Shown here: one piece after another, positions 1-4,236 of the stretch
Layout of the letters: each line of letters starts with the position of its first letter
Position numbering within the stretch: position 1 is the first letter of the stretch
DNA from: Candidatus Omnitrophota bacterium
GTDB taxonomy: Bacteria; Omnitrophota; Gorgyraeia; Tantalellales; Tantalellaceae
NCBI GenBank assembly: GCA_028717825.1
Contig: JAQUNB010000006.1
Span: 1-12,814 of the forward strand
DNA: 12,814 nt
Reading direction: 5' to 3'
Notes under the pieces: model-generated
What the model saw: only the letters and a program-made list of their open reading frames with translations
Told to the model about the DNA's origin: nothing
Database searches by the model: none
Translations under genes and position numbers: made by a program

Positions 1-92
1 TGCGTGGAAATATCAAGCGGATATACTGCGCTCTGGACAGAAAAAGTCAATACTATAAAACAAACAACAAATTTTGAAAATATCCTTCTCAT
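1..92 (-). CDS. N-terminus of an exported protein (partial, runs off left edge)
   Basis: Reading the minus strand from an ATG at 92 gives 30 codons with no stop before the window ends. The peptide starts MRRIFSKFVVCFIVLTFSVQ and continues SAVYPLDIST: two Arg and a Lys, a hydrophobic core of about 12 residues, then an S-x-A type site (likely cleavage after the Ala of QSA). This is a standard Sec signal peptide. A GGAGAAAAGAG purine-rich stretch just upstream of the ATG can serve as ribosome binding site. The mature protein lies outside the window, so no function can be given. It lies 424 bp downstream of the propeller/TolC-like gene on the same strand and may or may not be cotranscribed with it. 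The start and export signal are fairly clear; identity is unknown. Confidence 0.6.
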   Translation of the reverse strand, partial: MRRIFSKFVVCFIVLTFSVQSAVYPLDIST

Positions 93-249
93 CTCTTTTC
101 TCCATCTTCAATAATTAAATTAACCGGACAAAGCTTTTCTATAAAATTTCTTTGAAACCATTTAGAAATGAAAGTTCTTTTTAGCGACACAGTTTAATAT
201 TAAGTGTATATATCTCCAACCTTGCTTATTTTGCCTTCAAAAAAACTAA

Positions 250-269
250 CTTGGTAATATTTTACCAAG
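250..269. repeat. Small inverted repeat (8-bp stem, 4-nt loop)
   Basis: CTTGGTAA at 250-257 is exactly complementary to TTACCAAG at 262-269, with loop TATT. It lies about 160 bp upstream of the left-edge gene and could be a regulator site or an RNA hairpin. It lacks a following T-run on either strand, so it is not called as a terminator. Confidence 0.45.
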
Positions 270-354
270 GATTTACGTAACAGAAAATAATTTTATCTAA
301 CTATTTTCAAACTAACGCGGAAAAATAGATACGACGCCCATTCATCTCCAAACA

Positions 355-383
355 GTAGGGAATGGTTTCAAACCATTCCCTAC
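355..383. repeat. Palindrome, 14-bp perfect arms, GTAGGG...CCCTAC type
   Basis: GTAGGGAATGGTTT at 355-368 is exactly complementary to AAACCATTCCCTAC at 370-383 around a single C. From memory, ~30-bp palindromes ending in GTAGGG/CCCTAC are scattered through intergenic DNA of cyanobacteria and several candidate phyla; I cannot confirm a match here. No T-run follows on either strand, so a simple intrinsic terminator is unlikely. A REP-like or other small dispersed palindrome is the better guess. Confidence 0.7.
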
Positions 384-395
384 ATCAGACAAAGC

Positions 396-425
396 GGTAA
401 GGTACAGGCATGCCTGTACCTTACC
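396..425. repeat. Perfect 30-bp palindrome
   Basis: GGTAAGGTACAGGCA at 396-410 is the exact reverse complement of TGCCTGTACCTTACC at 411-425, with no spacer. It begins 12 bp after the palindrome at 355-383 and has a similar layout. It sits about 90 bp past the stop codon of the minus-strand propeller gene. In a transcript it would fold into a ~13-bp stem, but the downstream minus-strand sequence has no U-run. The 9-mer GTACCTTAC from one arm also occurs just after the GH1 stop codon (3951-3959), which may be chance. Confidence 0.75.
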
Positions 426-460
426 ATTACCTATTGTTTTTTATTGATACGCTACTGCAG

Positions 461-489
461 AATCGAGGCTGGCAGGCCCTGTAAAAAAG
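461..489 (+). repeat. 29-bp direct repeat, copy 1
   Basis: AATCGAGGCTGGCAGGCCCT followed by GTAAAAAAG at 461-489 recurs at 2220-2248 with one difference (G/T at position 7). The copies point the same way and bracket the propeller/TolC-like gene: this one lies 27 bp beyond its stop codon. The repeat contains the near-palindrome CAGGCCCTG. It could mark a duplicated insertion site, a recombination site or a dispersed repeat family. Confidence 0.7.
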
Positions 490-516
490 TCAGCAATGTT
501 TATTCCAGCATCTTGC

Positions 517-2112
517 TTATGGGGACGCTTTTTGTGTGAGTTTTCTTGAAAAATTTCCGCCTGTGTAGGCATCGAGGTATGCCGTTAATTCTTCGACTTT
601 CAGCATTTTTTCAGCTATTGATGGGTTCGTTGTTATTTCATCAGCATCTTTGCCGCTCTTTAATTTCTCGATTTCCATCACCAGCCTCTTTCTCTCAAAA
701 AATAAACGCGTAACTTCTTCCAAAATATCATCACGCAGCTGCACCATAAGTTTGCTGCGCGTATCTATGCTTGTCTGGTCGGGGTTCCATATAAGTTCCG
801 ACAGGTCCCACGAGACGTCAACACCCCAGTCGCTATTTACCTCGTTCGGCCCCTGAGCAACATAATAATAGTTTGACGCTTTGTATAGTTCAATATTTTG
901 ATTTTCACCTCCGCCCACATCAAGAGAAACCTTGGGTAAAATAGCTTTCCATTTTGCCGACTGCCGCCAATTTTTAATTTTTTCAGGGCTTACTTCCGCG
1001 TATTCGACGGCCATTTTATGGACCTCTACGATCGAGATATCATCTTTCGGCATTATCGACAGTTTACTTTGAAAAATTTCGTTTGATAAAAGGTTCACTT
1101 CCATCGCGTAGATATATTTATCGCTCAAGATCCACAAAATTTCTTTTTCTCCGGATGCCTGAGCTTTGATCGAGATGATTTCACCATGAAAAGGTTTTTG
1201 AAACACCTTTCTCCACGAATTATCATTTTTTGAGAACATAAAAATATCTTTATCTGTCGCGGCAAAAAGCCCTTTGTTTAAATACGCGACACCTGCCACC
1301 CTTTCGCGCGGCAGGCCGTGTGTGCTTATCCGCTCGACCGACAGGTCGGAATCGCGTATGATAAAAATATCTTTCGTCGTGGCGACAGCTACACCATCGG
1401 GACCGAACGGATCAATGTCCTTAGTTATACTCAAATATCCAACATCATCGCGCTCTTCATCGAGTTCCTGGACCTCTTGATCATATTGGACGGCCTCTTC
1501 CGCTTCTTGATCTTCCCGGATCTGGATCTTCTTGATCATCTCGCCGCTTGAGCTCAAGACATAAATATCGCCGTCCGAAGCGACATACCCGCGCCCCTCG
1601 CGGTATTCCACTTTGACTATTTTTTTCCATTCGGCTTTTTGTCCAAAATTTTCCCATACACCGTTATCAAGTTTAAAGAGCTGATTACCTTTCCAGCCGA
1701 TAACGCCGTCTTTCTCGCCGCAAAAAACCATACCATCCAATTCTTTTTTACCTTTTTTTAAAACCCAGTTGACTGAGCCGCTGCTATTATACATACCTAT
1801 GTACACTCCGCTTGTCGTTATAATAGCTATTTTTTCGCCCGCGGCAGCCACCCCTTTTATAGCCAACACGCCGCCGGGCAGAGAGATCTTCTCCCATGTT
1901 TTTCCAAGATCTTTTGAGACATAAAGACCTTCATCTGTTCCTATATATACCATCTCTCTGTCCGGCACCACCCTCTCGCACAAAATTCGCCCGCCTTTCA
2001 CTTCAAAAGATTCGGAACAAATATTCTCAGCTGAACAGGAACACACCACACAAAAAGTTGCCATAAACAACACAGCCAAAGTAATATTAATAAACATTTT
2101 AGATTTCTTCAT
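517..2112 (-). CDS. Exported beta-propeller protein with TolC-like C-terminal region
   Basis: This 531-residue protein starts at the ATG at 2112, chosen over the longer reading from 2190 because it has an ideal AAGGAGGG ribosome binding site 6 nt upstream and begins with a signal peptide (MKKSKMFINITLAVLFMATF, then CVVCSCSA; cleavage probably after Ala28, or lipidation at Cys26 with an imperfect lipobox). Residues ~50-345 form short beta-rich repeats of the BNR/Ycf48/sortilin kind, clearest at 56-73 (YIGTDEGLYVSKDLGKTW, an Asp-box-like unit). A highly acidic insert occupies ~199-223. Residues ~365-520 resemble part of a TolC-family outer-membrane factor: an ILPKVSL segment, a WGVDVSWDLSELIW strand region, a helix around 450-483 and an ELTAYLDAYTGG ending. 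The family relation is inferred from motifs. It may be an envelope or periplasmic sensor/assembly partner of an efflux or secretion channel; it is too short to be a full TolC. Its leader carries copy 2 of the 29-bp repeat. Confidence 0.72.
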   Translation of the reverse strand: MKKSKMFINITLAVLFMATFCVVCSCSAENICSESFEVKGGRILCERVVPDREMVYIGTDEGLYVSKDLGKTWEKISLPGGVLAIKGVAAAGEKIAIITTSGVYIGMYNSSGSVNWVLKKGKKELDGMVFCGEKDGVIGWKGNQLFKLDNGVWENFGQKAEWKKIVKVEYREGRGYVASDGDIYVLSSSGEMIKKIQIREDQEAEEAVQYDQEVQELDEERDDVGYLSITKDIDPFGPDGVAVATTKDIFIIRDSDLSVERISTHGLPRERVAGVAYLNKGLFAATDKDIFMFSKNDNSWRKVFQKPFHGEIISIKAQASGEKEILWILSDKYIYAMEVNLLSNEIFQSKLSIMPKDDISIVEVHKMAVEYAEVSPEKIKNWRQSAKWKAILPKVSLDVGGGENQNIELYKASNYYYVAQGPNEVNSDWGVDVSWDLSELIWNPDQTSIDTRSKLMVQLRDDILEEVTRLFFERKRLVMEIEKLKSGKDADEITTNPSIAEKMLKVEELTAYLDAYTGGNFSRKLTQKASP

Positions 2113-2118
2113 GTCTCG

Positions 2119-2126
2119 CCCTCCTT
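2119..2126 (-). promoter_or_regulatory. Ribosome binding site fixing the propeller gene start
   Basis: On the minus strand AAGGAGGG precedes the ATG at 2112 by 6 nt. This decides the start against the in-frame ATG at 2190, whose extra 26 residues are basic and would bury the signal peptide. Confidence 0.8.
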
Positions 2127-2190
2127 TTCCCGTTATATACCTCACGTTGGCTTTTTTACGGGTGACAGCAGAGATTCGAGCACAGCACAA

Positions 2191-2205
2191 TCCGCCGAAG
2201 GCGGA
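2191..2205. repeat. Small GC-rich hairpin (6-bp stem, GAA loop)
   Basis: TCCGCC, GAA, GGCGGA forms a compact perfect hairpin in the predicted leader of the propeller gene, between its promoter and ribosome binding site. I recall the same short motif as a frequent intergenic element in candidate-phylum genomes, unverified. No U-run follows it in the minus-strand transcript. Confidence 0.5.
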
Positions 2206-2219
2206 GCGGATGCGCGTAG

Positions 2220-2248
2220 AATCGATGCTGGCAGGCCCTGTAAAAAAG
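2220..2248 (+). repeat. 29-bp direct repeat, copy 2
   Basis: AATCGATGCTGGCAGGCCCT followed by GTAAAAAAG matches the repeat at 461-489 at 28 of 29 positions in the same orientation. It lies just upstream of the propeller gene, inside the predicted transcribed leader. The copies are 1759 bp apart with the complete gene between them. Confidence 0.7.
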
Positions 2249-2262
2249 CCGTAAAGTCTTCA

Positions 2263-2292
2263 ATTATATGCTCCATGATACCCACTTGACAA
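2263..2292 (-). promoter_or_regulatory. Sigma-70-type promoter for the propeller gene
   Basis: On the minus strand TTGTCA (2292-2287) and TATAAT (2268-2263) are separated by 18 bp, five of six and six of six consensus bases. Transcription would begin near 2256 and give a leader of about 140 nt containing the 29-bp repeat and the hairpin at 2191-2205. The -35 box overlaps that of the plus-strand promoter at 2286-2313, so the two are back to back and probably cannot be occupied at once. Confidence 0.6.
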
Positions 2293-2313
2293 ACCTACCA
2301 AATTTGATAAAAT
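2286..2313 (+). promoter_or_regulatory. Divergent sigma-70-type promoter
   Basis: TTGACA at 2286-2291 and TAAAAT at 2308-2313 are separated by 16 bp. The predicted start is near 2320, leading directly into two hairpins, the second followed by a T-rich stretch. The product may be a short RNA or a prematurely terminated leader of the GH1 gene at 2671. Confidence 0.5.
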
Positions 2314-2319
2314 ATCTCC

Positions 2320-2400
2320 ATCAACAACGCGCAGATCCAATTCTGGATTTCGCGCTCATTGGCGGGTGAATATCCCCTACCCTCACCCGCCATTTTATTA
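2320..2400 (+). ncRNA. Candidate ~80-nt small RNA or attenuated leader
   Basis: This is the stretch between a good plus-strand promoter and an intrinsic-terminator-like hairpin. It can fold into two adjacent stem-loops: 2329-2355 (GCGCAGATCCA pairing with TGGATTTCGCGC, about 11 bp with one bulged C and one G-U pair) and 2360-2392. It has no recognisable open reading frame. I do not recognise a known riboswitch or small-RNA family. The boundaries are predicted from the promoter and terminator, not observed. Confidence 0.38.
2360..2400 (+). terminator. Intrinsic terminator-like hairpin with T-rich tail
   Basis: TGGCGGGTGA at 2360-2369 pairs perfectly with TCACCCGCCA at 2383-2392 across a 13-nt loop, followed by TTTTATTAT. 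The T-run is on the plus-strand side only, which gives the direction. It would stop transcripts from the promoter at 2286-2313 well before the GH1 gene. Confidence 0.55.
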
Positions 2401-2513
2401 TAGACAAGTTTTATTTTTTGTCAACAATATTTTCGTTTTTAATCATATTATATACTTACCTTTTTCACCAGCGCTGCACATAAAAAGATCCTCATCTCTC
2501 TCCTCTTACTTTT

Positions 2514-2602
2514 GGATAGGCGGTATTTCGCGCGCAGTTTCAAAATTTATTTGTCCCAGGCAAATAAATTTAGACTGTTTGAGCACGGAATGCCGCCTAT
2601 CC
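2514..2602 (+). repeat. 89-nt long imperfect hairpin upstream of the GH1 gene
   Basis: The outer arms (GGATAGGCGGTATTTCG, 2514-2530, and CGGAATGCCGCCTATCC, 2586-2602) pair over 17 positions. The two non-Watson-Crick positions are G-U in a plus-strand RNA but A-C in a minus-strand RNA. Inside, CAGT/ACTG gives 4 bp (2535-2538 with 2574-2577), and AAATTTATTTG (2543-2553) pairs perfectly with CAAATAAATTT (2561-2571) around a 7-nt loop. It could be a structured RNA, a miniature palindromic element or a processing site. It lies upstream of the proximal GH1 promoter, so only a longer transcript would contain it. Confidence 0.6.
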
Positions 2603-2620
2603 GAAAACCGTCTCCCCGCA

Positions 2621-2636
2621 GTTAAAGATCTTTAAC
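2621..2636. promoter_or_regulatory. 16-bp perfect palindrome, candidate operator of the GH1 gene
   Basis: GTTAAAGATCTTTAAC is a perfect 16-bp palindrome ending directly against the -35 box at 2637. Its size and placement fit a dimeric regulator, for example a sugar-responsive repressor or activator. The regulator itself is not encoded in the window. Confidence 0.5.
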
Positions 2637-2664
2637 TTGAAAAACTCGCTAAACACGATATAAT
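2637..2664 (+). promoter_or_regulatory. Proximal promoter of the GH1 gene, probably leaderless
   Basis: TTGAAA at 2637-2642 and TATAAT at 2659-2664 are 16 bp apart. The ATG of the GH1 gene is at 2671, only 6 nt after the -10 box, so transcription should begin at or within a base or two of the start codon. No Shine-Dalgarno sequence is present in the bases before the ATG, in agreement with leaderless translation. Confidence 0.6.
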
Positions 2665-2670
2665 CTATCC

Positions 2671-3945
2671 ATGAAAACATTTCCGGAAAATTTTTTATGG
2701 GGCGCGGCGATGTCGGCCCACCAAGTCGAGGGGAATAACTCAAACAATGATTGGTGGAAATGGGAGCAAGAGGGTAACACCGAACCTTCAGGCGACGCGT
2801 GCAACCACTACAATAGGTACAAAGAGGATTTCCTTTTAGCTAAACAGCTCAACCATAACGCGCACCGGCTTAGTATCGAATGGAGCAGGCTCGAAAAGAC
2901 CGAAGACTCATGGGACGAAAAAGAATGGGCTCATTACAAAGACGTCGTTAGGACCCTTGATGAACTCGGCATCGAGCCGGTAGTCTCACTCAACCATTTC
3001 ACCATCCCCCTCTGGCTCGCCCAAAAAGGCGGATGGACAAACGAGCAGTCGCCTGAATATTTCGCTCGTTTTACGGAAAAAGCGGCCATCGAATTAGGCG
3101 ACAAAGTGCGATACTGGATAACCATAACCGAACCGAATATCGTCGCCATGCTGGAATACCTGTTCGGGATATGGCCGCCCTGCATCAAAGATTTTAATAT
3201 CGCATTAATTGTTTTGAAGAACCTCTTAAAAGGACATGTTTTAGCTTATTCCGCCGTTAAAAGTGCCGCCGCTAAGAACCCTAAAATAAAAAAACCTATT
3301 ATCGGCATTTCTCACGCGGTAACGGCCTTTCACCCGTGTTCGCCTTTCTCTCTTAGTGACAGATTTTGCACTTATTACCGGAGCAAATTCCATAATTACG
3401 CTTTCATAACTTCGGCGATAAAAGGAAAAGTACTTATACCGGGGGTCCAGTGTGAAAAACTTCCCGCGAAAAATACCGTGGATTTTATCGGTCTCAATTA
3501 TTATTTCCGCCAGTTCATTCAGCATCAAAAGCCGTTCTTATCTCACCCCTTAGGCGAGGTCTGTTCATTAAGCCATCATCACACACCGGGCGGCATTACT
3601 GATATGGGCTGGGAAATTTACCCTAGAGGTATCTACGAAGTAACTAAAAGTTTTTATAAGCGTTATAAGCTCCCTATCATGATAACCGAGAACGGACTTG
3701 CTACCAAAGATGACGCTATAAGAAAAAGTTTCATAAAAGATCATCTTGAACATCTTTTACGCGCCATAAATGAGAATTGCAACGTGTTGGGATACCTGCA
3801 CTGGTCGCTAATGGACAACTTCGAATGGGCCGAGGGCTACAGCAAAAAATTCGGCCTGATCAAGATAGACCGCCAAACTCAAGAACGCACCATCCTCGAT
3901 TCCGCGAGATATTACGCCTCTGTAATCGCCACCGGAAAACCGTAA
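2671..3945 (+). CDS. Glycoside hydrolase family 1 beta-glycosidase
   Basis: The 424-residue protein matches the GH1 family along its whole length: FLWGAAMSAHQVEG at 8-21 (glycone-binding Gln and His region), RLSIEWSR at 66-73, LNHFTIPLWL at 107-116, the nucleophile motif MITENGL (Glu340), DFIGLNYY at 271-278, and the C-terminal substrate-binding HWSLMDNFEWAEGY at 377-390. GH1 enzymes hydrolyse beta-glucosides, beta-galactosides or related links by a retaining mechanism in a TIM barrel. There is no signal peptide, so it should be cytoplasmic. The acid/base glutamate is in WITITEPN (Glu154), where the usual preceding Asn is Thr; this residue normally contacts the sugar 2-OH, so specificity or rate may differ. 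The length is slightly short for the family (~450). No transporter or other sugar gene adjoins it. Family assignment is secure; substrate is unknown. Confidence 0.93.
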   Translation: MKTFPENFLWGAAMSAHQVEGNNSNNDWWKWEQEGNTEPSGDACNHYNRYKEDFLLAKQLNHNAHRLSIEWSRLEKTEDSWDEKEWAHYKDVVRTLDELGIEPVVSLNHFTIPLWLAQKGGWTNEQSPEYFARFTEKAAIELGDKVRYWITITEPNIVAMLEYLFGIWPPCIKDFNIALIVLKNLLKGHVLAYSAVKSAAAKNPKIKKPIIGISHAVTAFHPCSPFSLSDRFCTYYRSKFHNYAFITSAIKGKVLIPGVQCEKLPAKNTVDFIGLNYYFRQFIQHQKPFLSHPLGEVCSLSHHHTPGGITDMGWEIYPRGIYEVTKSFYKRYKLPIMITENGLATKDDAIRKSFIKDHLEHLLRAINENCNVLGYLHWSLMDNFEWAEGYSKKFGLIKIDRQTQERTILDSARYYASVIATGKP

Positions 3946-3975
3946 GAGCAGTACCTTACATGTTAACGATACGTC

Positions 3976-4236
3976 AGTATGTAGTATGTGGTATGTAGTG
4001 CCCGTGTTGGCAGATGGCATTTAGCATATAGCAGTTGGAATTAAATGACAAATGACAAAATCCAAATGACAAATGAAATTCAAAATCCAAATACCAAAAC
4101 TCAGACAGGAACTTTCGTTTTTGATATTTGACATTTGTTATTATTTTGTCATTTGAGCTTTGACATTTGGCATTAACTCGCCATATGCCAAATACTCTTA
4201 TGCCATATACCGATAACGAAACACGAACCACTACAG
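3976..4236. repeat. Degenerate heptamer-repeat array with dyad symmetry
   Basis: Nearly the entire gap between the convergent GH1 and giant genes divides into 7-bp units with few phase breaks. Left half: AGTATGT, AGTATGT, GGTATGT, AGTGCCC, then CAGATGG, CATTTAG, CATATAG, CAGTTGG, then TGACAAA, TGACAAA, ATCCAAA, TGACAAA. Right half, from 4113: TTTCGTT, TTTGATA, TTTGACA, TTTGTTA, then TTTGTCA, TTTGAGC, TTTGACA, TTTGGCA, then GCCATAT, GCCAAAT and ACGAAAC, ACGAACC. The nnnCAAA units on the left mirror the TTTGnnn units on the right, so the array can fold as a long imperfect hairpin centred near 4112. The last unit includes the stop codon of the giant gene. It recalls cyanobacterial heptanucleotide repeats by analogy only. 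It may act as a bidirectional end signal. Confidence 0.7.

Larger units (their letters stand above)
93..516. other. Non-coding spacer with palindromes and a direct repeat
   Basis: This 424-bp AT-rich stretch separates two minus-strand genes. I see no credible open reading frame in it. It holds a small hairpin at 250-269, two strong palindromes at 355-383 and 396-425, and one copy of a 29-bp direct repeat at 461-489, each listed separately. No convincing minus-strand promoter for the left-edge gene stood out, nor a canonical terminator with a U-run after the propeller gene. Confidence 0.6.

Noticed and set aside
396..425. Rho-independent terminator of the propeller gene
   Set aside because: The stem is strong, but the minus-strand sequence after it has no U-run. 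It is kept as a palindrome of unknown function.
1311..1322. Third copy of the 29-bp repeat
   Set aside because: Only GGCAGGCC is shared; the flanks do not match and the sequence is coding.
2113..2190. 26-residue N-terminal extension of the propeller protein
   Set aside because: The extension is basic, precedes a full signal peptide and has no ribosome site; the ATG at 2112 has an excellent one.
2366..2635. 89-codon plus-strand open frame upstream of the GH1 gene
   Set aside because: It lies across the terminator-like hairpin and the 89-nt hairpin, has no ribosome binding site and an unconvincing composition rich in Phe, Ile and Ser.
3976..4236. CRISPR array
   Set aside because: The periodicity is 7 bp and degenerate, with no 25-40 bp direct repeats or unique spacers, and there are no cas genes.
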